This document shows positions 8,858-18,161 of a stretch of 64,000 bases of DNA, in pieces (positions within the stretch are counted from its first letter, which is position 1; the number at the start of each line of letters is the position of its first letter). Under the pieces are notes generated by a model, which worked only from the letters and a program-made list of their open reading frames with translations, was not told the origin of the DNA and did no database searches. This stretch comes from Nocardioides deserti (lineage in GTDB: Bacteria > Actinomycetota > Actinomycetes > Propionibacteriales > Nocardioidaceae), in NCBI RefSeq assembly GCF_014266025.1, contig NZ_JACMYC010000003.1, positions 372,001 through 436,000 on the forward strand. The letters are read 5' to 3'. The translations under genes and the position numbers were made by a program.

Positions 8858-9685
8858 GTGAGCGACCCCTACTCCCCTGACAACGTCGGCCGCACGGACG
8901 TCCCCGAGACCGCGATCCGCGAGGCGGCCGACCGCCTGGTAGAGGCGACCCGCGAGGTCCGCCCGTGCGCGCCGGTCCGCGACCTGATCGGCTCGAACGA
9001 CCTCGCCGCGGCATACGCCGTCCAGTCCCACCTCGTCGCCGCCCGCCGCGCCGCGGGCGCCACCGTCGTCGGGCGCAAGATCGGGGCGACCTCGCTCGCG
9101 GTGCAGCAGCAGCTCGGCGTCGACCAGCCGGACTTCGGCTGGCTCTTCGACGACATGGACCTCTCCGGCGCCGACGAGGTGCCGATGTCGCGGCTGCTCC
9201 AGCCCAAGGCGGAGGCGGAGGTCGCGTTCGTGCTCGGCGCCGACCTCGACGAGGGTCCCCTCGGCGCCGCGCAGGTGCGCGGCGCCGTCGACCACGCCGT
9301 CGCCGCGCTCGAGATCGTCGACAGCAGGATCGCCGGCTGGGACATCTCCTTCGGCGACACCGTCGCCGACAACGCCTCCAGCGGCCTCTACGTCCTCGGC
9401 ACCGAGCGCCGCACCCTCGACGAGGTCGAGCCGGTCGACGTCACCATGCGGATGACCATCGACGGCGAGGAGGTCTCCACCGGCACCGGCGCCGCCTGCC
9501 TCGGCGACCCGCTCAACGCGCTGGCCTGGCTCGCCCGCGCCGCCCGGGCGTACGGGGAGCCGCTCCGCGCCGGCCAGGTCGTCCTCTCCGGCGCCCTCGG
9601 CCCGATGCGGGACGTGCACCCCGGCGCCACCGTCGTCGCCGAGATCTCCGGCCTCGGCTCGGTCACCGCGCGGTTCTCCGGCTAG
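8858..9685 (+). CDS. hsaE: 2-hydroxypenta-2,4-dienoate hydratase (HsaE-like)
   Basis: The 275-residue protein belongs to the fumarylacetoacetase-like hydratase group (MhpD/HsaE). Recognised blocks are VVGRKIGATSLAVQQQLGV, LQPKAEAEVAFVLG and ALEIVDSRI, which carry the acidic metal ligands. It would hydrate the 2-hydroxyhexa-2,4-dienoate released by HsaD. The GTG at 8858 lies 23 bp after the ligase gene and has only a weak ribosome site. The last 4 bp overlap the convergent jetC stop, with no room for a terminator. Confidence 0.88.
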   Translation: MSDPYSPDNVGRTDVPETAIREAADRLVEATREVRPCAPVRDLIGSNDLAAAYAVQSHLVAARRAAGATVVGRKIGATSLAVQQQLGVDQPDFGWLFDDMDLSGADEVPMSRLLQPKAEAEVAFVLGADLDEGPLGAAQVRGAVDHAVAALEIVDSRIAGWDISFGDTVADNASSGLYVLGTERRTLDEVEPVDVTMRMTIDGEEVSTGTGAACLGDPLNALAWLARAARAYGEPLRAGQVVLSGALGPMRDVHPGATVVAEISGLGSVTARFSG

Positions 9686-12600
9686 GCGCCCGCGTCCCGG
9701 ATCGGCGTGATCCAGGCCTGGTGGGTGGCGCTGTTCTTGGTGATCGCGAGCAGCTCGTCCATGTGCGGCTCGAGGCCGGTGACCTTGTCGAGCGGGACGC
9801 CGACGACCAGCTGGAAGCCGAGACCCCGCCACGCCTGGACGGCGCGACCGGCGAACTCCGAGTCGGCCTTGACGAACCCCTCGTCGAGGAAGACCGGCGC
9901 GAAGCGAGGCCGTGACCGCAGCTCGTCGCCGAGCCGGAACCGCAGCGCCGAGCCGACGATGAACGCCACGAGCTCCTGGGTCTCGCCCCCGCTCTTCTCG
10001 CCGAGGGTGCGGTACGTCGCCCTCAGCTCCCCGGTGAGGTGGTCGTAGCGCTCGGCGCTGACCTCGACGTGACGGCGTACGTCGAGCAGCCGGTCGCGGT
10101 CGGAGGTGACGACACCGTCCGCGCCGGGAGCGGCCGGGCGCAGCTGGGTCATGAACCGGCTCAGCCGGGTGAACCGCTCCTCCAGGGCCGCCTCGTCCAG
10201 GTCGCCGCTCGTGCCGGCGGCGAGCTCGCGGAGGTCCCTCATGAAGACCTGCACGTGCGCGGGCGAGAGCCGTCGCAGCCGGATCCGCAACCGGTCGCGG
10301 GTCGCGCCGAACTCCAGCCGCCGCAGGATCGCGTTGATCGGCTCGAGCCGGTCCTCGATCTCCTCGATCGACGCGGCCATCGCGCCAACGAGCGGCACCA
10401 GGTCCTGCCCGCTCCACTCGGTCAGCCGACGCCGCCACTCCGAGCGCCGCTCGGCCAGCCCGGTGCCGCGGACCTCCTCGAGGATCGCGGCGTAGTCGGC
10501 GTACGACGCGGCGGTGGTGCCGAGGTTCGGCGACTCCCAGCGCGCCTGGTAGAGCCGGAAGATCGCGGCCAGCTCCTCGGCGACCCGGCGGGTCTCGGCC
10601 TCGGCGTCCGCGACGGCGGCGCGCAGGCCCTCGGCGAGCCGGTGCGAGGACTCGGGGAAGCGGGCGAGGTCCTCCGGGTCGGCCGGTGCGGCAGCGGCGG
10701 CGAGCTCCTCGGCGAGCGCTGCGTCCTGCTCCGGCGTCAGGACCACGTCGCCGGCGGCCTCGACAGCCTCGAGCCGGTCCTTGACCGCGTCCTCGTCGTC
10801 GACGAGCGCGCCGTGCGCCTCGGTCAGTGACCGGGCCTGCTGCTCCAGCGCGAACCGCTCCCGCCGCGTCGCCTCCAGCCGCTCCGCGAGCTCCTCGACC
10901 TGCGCCTGGAGCACCTGCAGCTTGTCGTCGGCGCCCAGCACGTCCTGCCGGCGCTGCTCGAGCTCGGCGGAGCGCCGCTCGCTGGCGGAGACGTCGAGGT
11001 CGTCGAAGCGCGCGCCCGCGACGGCGTCGTACGCCGTGCGGCGCTGCTCGAGGACGGCCGCGCGGTGGTCGAGGGTCGCCACCTCGGCGTCGAGCGCCAG
11101 CAGCTGCTCCTCGACCGAGGCCAGCTCGGCGTCGATCTCGGCGATCGCGTCGGCGTTGGAGAAGCCGATGATGCTGCGGGCGTCGTTGCGGCCGTGCGTG
11201 CCGCGGCGGCCGTTGCGGGTCTGGCCGGTCGCCGTGACGCGGAGGCCGTCGCCGGCGAGCCCGGCGGCGTCCTCGACGCACAGCGCGTTGCGCGAGGGGT
11301 GGGCGACGTGCGCCTGCACCCACCCGGAGAACCGGGAGTCCTGGTGCAGCAGCTTGCCCGCGACCCGCTCGGGGTCGGCCGGCCCGAGGTCGGGCAGGTC
11401 GAGCTCGACGCCCTCGAAGGTCAGCCGGCCGCGCAGCCGCAGCCCGTCGATCGCGGCCGAGAAGTGCTCCAGCCGGTCGAGTGGCACGAGCATCAACCGC
11501 GCGCTGCCGCCGAGCACGGTCTCCACCGCGGTGCGCCAGCGGGACTCCTCGGGTGCGACGTCGACCAGCTCGGCGACGTAGGGCAGCTCGTCGGGCGACA
11601 GCCCGCTGGCGCGCGCCACCTCGGCACGCATCTCGTGCATGCCGGCCGGGACACGGCCGGCGCGGCTCTCCAGCGAGGCGCGCTCGCGGCGCAGCTCGCC
11701 CTGCCGCTGCTGCAGCGGGTAGCGCCGGTCGCGGGTGCCGTCGCGGTCGCGCTTGATGGTCTCCAGCGCCGAGCGGCACCCGGAGAGCCACTGCCGCGCG
11801 TGCTGCTGAAGCACGGCGAACGCCTCCGCCGACATCAGCGCGCCGTCGAGGTCCAGCTCGGCGGTGTCGTCGCCCTCGGCAGCGGTGGCCGCGACGAGCG
11901 GGAGCAGCCGCTCCTGGAGGGCAGTGCGCCGCGCGAGGCGGTCCTCGCGGACGACCTCCTCCTGCTGGAGCGCGAGCCCCAGCGACTGCACGGTCGAGCC
12001 GCCGGCGGCGCGGTGCTGCTCCTTGGCGGCCTCCAGGTCACCGAGCAGGGTCTGCTCGGCCGAGATCGCCGAGGCGAGCGCGTCGGCGGTGGTGGCGCGG
12101 GCGTCGCGGTTGTCCGCGACGGCCGCCTCGATCAGCCGCAGGTGCGTGCGCAGCAGCCACAGCCGCAGCGGGGTGTCGCCGGGCAGCGTGACGCCGTACG
12201 CGTCCAGGGCCGCGAGCCGCTCGGCCGCGGCGGTCCCGCGCTCGTGCAGCCCGGTGATCGGCTCGAGCAGCGCGAGCTTCTCCTCCTCGGTGCGCATCGC
12301 CGCGTAGGCCCGCTCGAGGTCGTCGAAGTGCTCGACGGCGCGGTCGGCGGCGGCGTACGTCGAGGGCCGCTCGAGCACCATCTCCTTGTAGAGCTCGTCG
12401 ACGCTGCGGACCTGGTTGCCGGCCTGGATCCGCGCCAGCAGGCGCAGCGCCTTGGCGCCGTCGCCGTTCGCGCCGATGCCGAGCCGGGCGTGCAGGACCG
12501 CGGCGAACTCGGCGTAGGTGCGGTGCACCCGGATGCCCGGGAACAGCTTCTTGAGCGTGGTCGCGTGGAACCGCTCGCCGACCGCCACCTCGAGCGTCCC

Positions 12601-13155
12601 GAGCGGAAGCGCGCCCTCGTGGGTCGCGAGCTGCATCTGCACATCGGCCGAACGGGTGGCGCGGCGCGGGACGTAGTAGGTGCGCAGCGCGGTGAAGCGC
12701 CCGCCCTGGTCGTTGACGAACGTCATCGCCACCGCACCCCACGTGTCGACGCCCTGCCCGCGCAGCAGCCGCTCGACCGGCTTGCCGGTGCGGGGGTCGT
12801 CGACGACGTCGACGGCGCCGCGGAGGTACGACAGCAGGTTGCGCTGCCCGACGCCCCGCGCCCGGCCGGCGACCGCGTCGTTGGACGCACCGTTGAACTT
12901 GGTGTCCGACGGCATCATCAGCGCGGTGTAGGCGTCGAGCACGGTGCTCTTCCCGACGCCGGACGCGCCGGAGATCATCGTCGCGTCGCCCCGCAACGGG
13001 ATCGTCGTCAGGCCGCCGAAGCCGCCCCAGTTGACCAGCTGCATGAGCGCCGCGCGCCACTGCATGCCGTCGTCGGACGGCGTCTCCACGACCTTCCGGT
13101 CGAAGAGCCCCTCGGAGCGGTCGTCCTCGAGCTGCTCGATCTCGTCGACGCTCAT
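9682..13155 (-). CDS. jetC: JetC/MksF-type SMC-like ATPase
   Basis: This 1157-residue protein is the motor subunit of a Jet/Mks/Ept condensin-like complex. Walker A is GASGVGKST at 63-71, a long Arg/Glu/Ala-rich coiled coil fills about residues 270-1000 with a hinge-like break near 500-650, the ABC signature is KSGGE and Walker B is FAPVFLDEGF near the C-terminus. All ATPase motifs look intact. It starts inside the end of jetB (ATGA at 13152-13155). In Wadjet systems JetC extrudes DNA loops with JetA/JetB and JetD cuts small circular DNA. Here the next gene downstream is hsaE on the other strand, and no jetD is present. Confidence 0.9.
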   Translation of the reverse strand: MSVDEIEQLEDDRSEGLFDRKVVETPSDDGMQWRAALMQLVNWGGFGGLTTIPLRGDATMISGASGVGKSTVLDAYTALMMPSDTKFNGASNDAVAGRARGVGQRNLLSYLRGAVDVVDDPRTGKPVERLLRGQGVDTWGAVAMTFVNDQGGRFTALRTYYVPRRATRSADVQMQLATHEGALPLGTLEVAVGERFHATTLKKLFPGIRVHRTYAEFAAVLHARLGIGANGDGAKALRLLARIQAGNQVRSVDELYKEMVLERPSTYAAADRAVEHFDDLERAYAAMRTEEEKLALLEPITGLHERGTAAAERLAALDAYGVTLPGDTPLRLWLLRTHLRLIEAAVADNRDARATTADALASAISAEQTLLGDLEAAKEQHRAAGGSTVQSLGLALQQEEVVREDRLARRTALQERLLPLVAATAAEGDDTAELDLDGALMSAEAFAVLQQHARQWLSGCRSALETIKRDRDGTRDRRYPLQQRQGELRRERASLESRAGRVPAGMHEMRAEVARASGLSPDELPYVAELVDVAPEESRWRTAVETVLGGSARLMLVPLDRLEHFSAAIDGLRLRGRLTFEGVELDLPDLGPADPERVAGKLLHQDSRFSGWVQAHVAHPSRNALCVEDAAGLAGDGLRVTATGQTRNGRRGTHGRNDARSIIGFSNADAIAEIDAELASVEEQLLALDAEVATLDHRAAVLEQRRTAYDAVAGARFDDLDVSASERRSAELEQRRQDVLGADDKLQVLQAQVEELAERLEATRRERFALEQQARSLTEAHGALVDDEDAVKDRLEAVEAAGDVVLTPEQDAALAEELAAAAAPADPEDLARFPESSHRLAEGLRAAVADAEAETRRVAEELAAIFRLYQARWESPNLGTTAASYADYAAILEEVRGTGLAERRSEWRRRLTEWSGQDLVPLVGAMAASIEEIEDRLEPINAILRRLEFGATRDRLRIRLRRLSPAHVQVFMRDLRELAAGTSGDLDEAALEERFTRLSRFMTQLRPAAPGADGVVTSDRDRLLDVRRHVEVSAERYDHLTGELRATYRTLGEKSGGETQELVAFIVGSALRFRLGDELRSRPRFAPVFLDEGFVKADSEFAGRAVQAWRGLGFQLVVGVPLDKVTGLEPHMDELLAITKNSATHQAWITPIRDAGA

Positions 13156-13874
13156 GCCTGGTCCTCCGGCTCCTCGAACAGCGCCTCGCCCGTCCCGGCG
13201 TCGAGCGGCTCGTCGGTCTCGTCGCCCTCGTCGGCGGCCTGCGGCTCGGCGTTGGCGCGGCGCAGCGACTCCAGCAGCTCGTGCAGCAGCTCGAGCGGCA
13301 GCAGCGGCTCGACGGCCTCGCTCACCTCGAACCGGTCCTCGTGCTCGCCGGTGATCAGCAGGCCAGCCTTGACCAGGCCGGTGACGGCGTTGCGGGCGCG
13401 CTTCTCGTCGCCGGACTCATCGGTGGCGTGCGGCGGACGGAAGCCGGCGACGTGCTCGAGCAGGTCCTCGCGGTCGACGAAGACCCGCGTCTCCCCCGCG
13501 GCCGCGCCGGCGCGCAGGCGGTCGCGGAGGTGCACGAGGAGGATCGTCTCCTCGCGCGACCACGCTGCGTCGTACAACAGCGTCGGGAAGCGGCTGCCGG
13601 TCTCGGACACGGCCTGGCGCTTCCAGGCGACCTCGCGGTCGCGGTCGATCGCGAGGTCGAGGAAGAGGTCGTTGAGCCGCGAGCGCAGCACCCGCTCGTG
13701 CTCGACCAGCACCTGCCAGTCGCGCGGGTGGGTGCGCGCGCTGACGAACCGCTGCTTGACCAGGGTCACCAGCGCCTGGCGCTGCGCCTGCTCGAGCCCG
13801 CCCTCGTCGCCCTCCCAGAGCGAGACCGAGACCGGGACCGGCTCGTCGGTGACCGTGTCGAGGTCGAGGCTCAT
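13152..13874 (-). CDS. jetB: JetB (DUF4194, MksE-like)
   Basis: The 240-residue protein sits between DUF3375 and SMC-like genes, the fixed place of DUF4194/JetB, the KITE-type winged-helix subunit. Recognisable parts are an N-terminal EQAQRQALVTLVKQRFVSA helix, the RLNDLFLDLAIDRDREVAWK region and a ETILLVHLRDRL segment. An acidic C-terminal tail of about 30 residues is probably disordered. It overlaps jetA by 4 bp and jetC by 4 bp. As the kleisin partner it would link JetA to the JetC heads. Confidence 0.88.
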   Translation of the reverse strand: MSLDLDTVTDEPVPVSVSLWEGDEGGLEQAQRQALVTLVKQRFVSARTHPRDWQVLVEHERVLRSRLNDLFLDLAIDRDREVAWKRQAVSETGSRFPTLLYDAAWSREETILLVHLRDRLRAGAAAGETRVFVDREDLLEHVAGFRPPHATDESGDEKRARNAVTGLVKAGLLITGEHEDRFEVSEAVEPLLPLELLHELLESLRRANAEPQAADEGDETDEPLDAGTGEALFEEPEDQA

Positions 13875-15391
13875 GGGCGGGTCTCGCTTCCGGTGCTGGC
13901 GTCGGTGCTGGCGTCGGTGGGTCGGTCGGGGTCGGGCAGCGGCGTGCGCGGCACGGCGAAGGTGCGGCCGCTGCCGTCGGGCCGGACGGCGGCGAAGTCC
14001 TCGGTGACGTCGTCCTCGCCGGTCCAGCCCCGGTCGGCGGCGAGGTGCAGCAGGCCGAACACCTCGACCGGGCGGCGCAGGTCGGCGTCGAGGCCGTCGA
14101 AGAGCTCGCCGAGCGTCGCGGGCGGGAGCAACGAGGACAGCGCGGCGTCCACCCGGTCGCGCAGCTCGACCAGCCGCGGCCCGCCCTGGGCGACCAGCTC
14201 GGAGAGCGACAGCGGCGGTGCGTCGTCGGGGTCGGCGACCTCGATCCGGTCGGGCAGCACGTCGTCGGCGGGGTCGTGGAACCGCTCGCGGAGGTGGCCG
14301 ACGTCGGCGCGCGCGGGGAGGAGGGGTACGCCGTGCGTCGCGCGCGGTCCGGTGGTCGCCATCCAGGTCATCAGCTCCGACTCGACCTGCCGCAGCACCT
14401 GCTCCAGCTCCCGGTCGCGGGCGGCGTCGCGGGAGACGATGTAGTCCTTGAGCGTGGCGGTGACCCGCGAGCGCTGCACCAGGACCCGGTCGAGCCCGTC
14501 GCGCACCAGCCGCACGGTCCCCCGCAGCTCGGCCCGCTCGGCGTCGCTGACCAGCCCGTCGGAGAGCGGGTGCTCCAGCAGCGCGGTGAGGTCCTCGCGC
14601 AGCTGGGTGACCAGGCCGTCGTCGCGCAGCAGCGCGAACGCGCCCTCGAAGGCGCGCCCCTCCTGGGTGGCCGTCATCAGCGCGTCCGCGCGGGCGAGGT
14701 AGTCGTCGATGACCTGCCCGGCGGGTCGGTCCTCGGCGCGGAACGCCGCGAGGATCTCGCCGCGGATCGTCGCGAACCGCTCCTCCACCCGCGCGAAGTC
14801 GCTGGGCAGCGCGGAGACCAGCGAGAGCAGCTCGGTGAACCCCTCGAGCATGTAGTCCTCGGTCGCGCCCTCGAGGTCGCCGCCATCGACGAGTCGGTCG
14901 CGCTCGGCCTGGAGCCGGGCGATCTCGGCGTTGAGGATGCCGACCCGCGCCGAGCGGTCGGGGTTGGCCTCGGCGTTGAAGCGCCGGACCGTGCCGAGGA
15001 TCGTCGCGATCCGGTGCTCACTGAGCGTGGCGCGGTCGCGGGCGAGGTTCTTGACCAGCTCGAGCGCCTGCTGCGCGTGCGAGGTCAGCGTGTAGACCTC
15101 GCGACCGTCGTCGTCGAGCGAGCGCACCAGCCACTGCCCGCGCATCCAGCGCTGGCAGACCTCGCGGCCGCTGCCGGCCGGCAGGTCGGTCTCGCCGGCC
15201 GCGCGGGCCTGGGCCAGGTGCTCCTCGACCTGCGTGTGCAGCCGGGCGGTCGGGATCGGCACGTTGTTGCGGCCGAACGCCGCGCGGAAGATCGTGATGA
15301 CCACCGGCGCCTGCCGCTGGTGCAGCAGCGTCAGGGTCGGCTGCGCGAAGGCGCGCCGGACCCCCGCGAGCTCGCTCGCGATCCCGCTCAT
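13871..15391 (-). CDS. jetA: JetA (DUF3375, MksB-like kleisin)
   Basis: The 506-residue protein is a DUF3375 member: LTLLHQRQAPVVITIFRAAF near the N-terminus, a LTSHAQQALELVKNLA winged-helix piece (about 100-125), and a helical middle. Length agrees with JetA. The C-terminus carries a short DAST tandem repeat (12-bp DNA repeat near 13895-13915). It is the first gene of the leftward operon; its promoter must lie in the 81 bp upstream. Function by family: the kleisin-like subunit of the SMC complex, as in Wadjet and EptABC/MksBEF. Confidence 0.9.
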   Translation of the reverse strand: MSGIASELAGVRRAFAQPTLTLLHQRQAPVVITIFRAAFGRNNVPIPTARLHTQVEEHLAQARAAGETDLPAGSGREVCQRWMRGQWLVRSLDDDGREVYTLTSHAQQALELVKNLARDRATLSEHRIATILGTVRRFNAEANPDRSARVGILNAEIARLQAERDRLVDGGDLEGATEDYMLEGFTELLSLVSALPSDFARVEERFATIRGEILAAFRAEDRPAGQVIDDYLARADALMTATQEGRAFEGAFALLRDDGLVTQLREDLTALLEHPLSDGLVSDAERAELRGTVRLVRDGLDRVLVQRSRVTATLKDYIVSRDAARDRELEQVLRQVESELMTWMATTGPRATHGVPLLPARADVGHLRERFHDPADDVLPDRIEVADPDDAPPLSLSELVAQGGPRLVELRDRVDAALSSLLPPATLGELFDGLDADLRRPVEVFGLLHLAADRGWTGEDDVTEDFAAVRPDGSGRTFAVPRTPLPDPDRPTDASTDASTGSETRP

Positions 15392-15472
15392 CCGACCCCC
15401 TCGACGCCCCAGCAGCCGCCGATCATCCCAGGGCGGGGCGCGGCGGCCGAAATGCGGGTCGGCCGGACGAGG

Positions 15473-16447
15473 TCAGCGCAGGAGCGCGGCCACCTCGGCG
15501 TCGGAGGCCGCGAGCGCGTCCCGGTCGTGGGTCGAGCCGCTGACCAGCAGCTCGTCGGCGCCGGTGCGCGCCACGAGCTCGTCGAACCGGCGGCGTACCG
15601 TCTGCGGGTCGCCGGCCACGACGGCGTCCAGACCGCGCTCGACGCGGGTGGTGTCCTGGGCGTCCCAGTCCTGCGCGCGGATGTCGGCGACCGGCTCGAG
15701 CGGGCCGAAGACGCCGGTGCGCCGCGAGCGGACCATCGCCCACACCTCCGGCAGCGCGAGCTCGCGCGCCTCGGCGTCGGTGTCGGCGACGAGCACGTCG
15801 AGGGAGACGGTCAGGTGGGGCGTGCTGCCGCGGTGCGGCACGAACGAACGGCGGTACGCCGCCAGCCGCTCGCCGGCGTCGGGCTCGGCCAGCACCGGCC
15901 CGCCGACCACCACCGGCAGCCCGAGCCGCGCGGCGACCTCGAGCCCGCGGCCGGTCGCGAGCACCGAGACCGGGACGGGCCCGACCCCGGCGGGGCGCGC
16001 GGTGACCGCGCCGGTGTCGTCGAGGTAGCTGCGCAGCTCCGCGACGTCCTCGGCGAACGTGTCCGGCTCCTCCGTACCGCGGCGCAGCGCCTTCCGCACC
16101 GGCGCGGTGAACCCGACCGAGCGGCCGACGCCGAGGTCGACGCGGCCGGGGTGCAGCGCGGCGAGCATCCGGAACTGCTCTGCCACCACGAACGGCTGGT
16201 GGTTGGGCAGCATCACCCCGCCCGACCCGATCCGGATCGTCGAGGTGGCCGCGCCGACCGCCGCGAGCAGCACCGCCGGCGCCCCGGACGCCACCCCCGG
16301 CACGCCGTGGTGCTCGGCGCCCCAGAACCGCCCGTAGCCGAGCCGCTCCGCCGCCACCGCCCGCTCGACCGAGTGGCCCAACGCGTCGCCCTCGGTCACG
16401 TCCGGGCCGGTGCGCGTGCGCGAGCGGTCGAGCAGCGAGAACCTCAT
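15473..16447 (-). CDS. LLM-class flavin-dependent oxidoreductase (bacterial luciferase-like)
   Basis: The 324-residue protein has the MsnO8/alkanal monooxygenase-like pattern: WGAEHHGVPG, a TSTIRIGSGGVMLPNHQP block, a GRVDLGVGRSVGF block and a C-terminal GDPQTVRRRFDELVARTGADEL. It is one of two LLM proteins in the window; this one is FMN-type rather than clearly F420-type. It lies between jetA (81 bp) and an ABC-F gene on the same strand, without obvious functional links to either. Confidence 0.85.
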   Translation of the reverse strand: MRFSLLDRSRTRTGPDVTEGDALGHSVERAVAAERLGYGRFWGAEHHGVPGVASGAPAVLLAAVGAATSTIRIGSGGVMLPNHQPFVVAEQFRMLAALHPGRVDLGVGRSVGFTAPVRKALRRGTEEPDTFAEDVAELRSYLDDTGAVTARPAGVGPVPVSVLATGRGLEVAARLGLPVVVGGPVLAEPDAGERLAAYRRSFVPHRGSTPHLTVSLDVLVADTDAEARELALPEVWAMVRSRRTGVFGPLEPVADIRAQDWDAQDTTRVERGLDAVVAGDPQTVRRRFDELVARTGADELLVSGSTHDRDALAASDAEVAALLR

Positions 16448-16485
16448 GCCCGGTCCAACGCTCCCGGCGGGGTGAGGCTTCCCTG

Positions 16486-18129
16486 TCAGGCTCCCCGGAC
16501 CAGCACCTGCCCCGCGGCGACCTCCCAGCGCTGGTCGAGTCGGACGTTCGCCAGCAGGCGCCGGTCGTGGGAGACGAGCAGCAGCGCGCCGTCGTACGAC
16601 TCCAGCGCCTGCTCGAGCTGCTCGATCGCGGGCAGGTCGAGGTGGTTGGTGGGCTCGTCGAGGACCAGCAGGTTGACGCCGCGGGCCTGGAGCAGCGCCA
16701 TCGCCGCACGGGTGCGCTCGCCCGGGGAGAGCCGGCCGACGAGGCTCCCGACCTGGTCGGCCTTGAGCCCGAACTTCGCCAGCAGCGTGCGCACCTCCGC
16801 CTGCGTCAGCTCCGGCACGACGGCCTCGAACGCCGCACCCAGCGGTCGCTCCTCGTCCAGGCCGGTGCGGGCCTGGTCGATGACGCCGACCGCGACCGAG
16901 GCCCCGAGCGAGGCCGACCCGCTGTCGGGCGCGGTGCGGCCGAGCAGCAGGTCCAGCAGGGTCGTCTTGCCCGCGCCGTTCGGGCCGGTGATGCCGATCC
17001 GCTCCCCGGCGTCGACCTGGAGCGAGACCGGACCGAGCCGGAAGTCGCCGAGCTCGCGGGTCGCCTCGTTGAGCACCGCCACGACCGAGCTGGAGCGGGG
17101 TGCGGCGGCGATGTCGAACTGGAGCACCCACTCCTTGCGCGGCTCCTCGACCTCCTCCAGCCGGGCGATCCGCGACTCCATCTGGCGCACCTTCTGCGCC
17201 TGCTTCTCCGAGGACTCGGTGGCAGCCTTGCGGCGGATCTTGTCGTTGTCGGGGCTCTTGCGCATCGCGTTCCGGACGCCCTGGGAGCTCCACTCGCGCT
17301 GCGTGCGCGCCCGGCTGACCAGGTCGGCCTTCGTGTCGGCGTACTGCTCGTAGGCCTCGCGCGCGTGCCGCCGCTGCACCGCCCGCTCCTCCAGGAACGC
17401 GTCGTAGCCGCCGTCGTAGACCGTCACCTGGTGCTGCGCGAGGTCGAGCTCGACGATCCGCGTGACGCAGCGGGCGAGGAACTCCCGGTCGTGGGAGACC
17501 AGCACGACCCCGGCCCGCAGCCCCTGCACGAAGGACTCCAACCGGGCCAGCCCGTCGAGGTCCAGGTCGTTGGTGGGCTCGTCGAGCAGCACGACGTCGA
17601 ACCGGCTGAGCAGCAGCGCGGCCAGCGCCACCCGGGCCGCCTGGCCGCCGGAGAGCGAGGTCATCAGCGCGTCCGGGCCCACCTCGGGCGCGAGGTCGGC
17701 GAGGACCGGGCCGAGCCGGTCGTCGAGGTCGGCGGCACCGCTCGCCATCCAGTGGTCGAACGCCACGGCGTACGCGTCGTCCGCGCCCGGCTCGCCGCTC
17801 CCGAGCGACGCGGCCGTCTCCTCCATGGCCGCGGTTGCGGCGGCGGCGCCGGTGCGGCGGGCGACGTACGCCGCCACCGTCTCGCCCGGCACCCGCTCGT
17901 GCTCCTGCGGCAGCCAGCCGACGAACGCGTCGCTCGGCGCCGTGCTCACCGTCCCGCCCATCGGCGCGTCCGCCCCGGCCAGCAGGCGCAGCAGCGTCGA
18001 CTTGCCGGCGCCGTTCGCCCCCACGACGCCGACCACGTCCCCGGGCGCGACGGTCAGGTCGAGCCCCTCGAACAGCACGCGGTGCCCGTGCCCGCCGGTC
18101 AGGTCCTTGGCGACGAGGGTGGCGCTCAC
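16486..18129 (-). CDS. ABC-F family ATPase (ribosome-associated)
   Basis: The 547-residue protein has two ABC ATPase domains and no membrane segment. Domain 1 has GVVGANGAGKST, LSGGQAARVALA and DEPTNDLDL; domain 2 has GITGPNGAGKTTLL, LSPGERTRAAMAL and DEPTNHLDL. The linker between them (about 240-330) is long and Arg/Lys-rich with SRARTQREW, like the P-site tRNA interaction motif. ABC-F proteins act on stalled ribosomes as translation factors or antibiotic-protection proteins; which applies here is not clear. Confidence 0.9.
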   Translation of the reverse strand: MSATLVAKDLTGGHGHRVLFEGLDLTVAPGDVVGVVGANGAGKSTLLRLLAGADAPMGGTVSTAPSDAFVGWLPQEHERVPGETVAAYVARRTGAAAATAAMEETAASLGSGEPGADDAYAVAFDHWMASGAADLDDRLGPVLADLAPEVGPDALMTSLSGGQAARVALAALLLSRFDVVLLDEPTNDLDLDGLARLESFVQGLRAGVVLVSHDREFLARCVTRIVELDLAQHQVTVYDGGYDAFLEERAVQRRHAREAYEQYADTKADLVSRARTQREWSSQGVRNAMRKSPDNDKIRRKAATESSEKQAQKVRQMESRIARLEEVEEPRKEWVLQFDIAAAPRSSSVVAVLNEATRELGDFRLGPVSLQVDAGERIGITGPNGAGKTTLLDLLLGRTAPDSGSASLGASVAVGVIDQARTGLDEERPLGAAFEAVVPELTQAEVRTLLAKFGLKADQVGSLVGRLSPGERTRAAMALLQARGVNLLVLDEPTNHLDLPAIEQLEQALESYDGALLLVSHDRRLLANVRLDQRWEVAAGQVLVRGA

Positions 18130-18161
18130 CGGAGGAGCGTAGGCCGTGGCACGCTCGACCC

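Noticed and set aside
9640-9720. Possible degraded jetD between jetC and hsaE
   Set aside because: jetC and hsaE stops overlap by 4 bp and hsaE is an intact hydratase; there is no unexplained sequence for a jetD remnant.
14045-17353. A 1102-codon open frame on the plus strand
   Set aside because: It covers jetA, the LLM gene and part of the ABC-F gene on the other strand; these have clear motifs and this frame has none.
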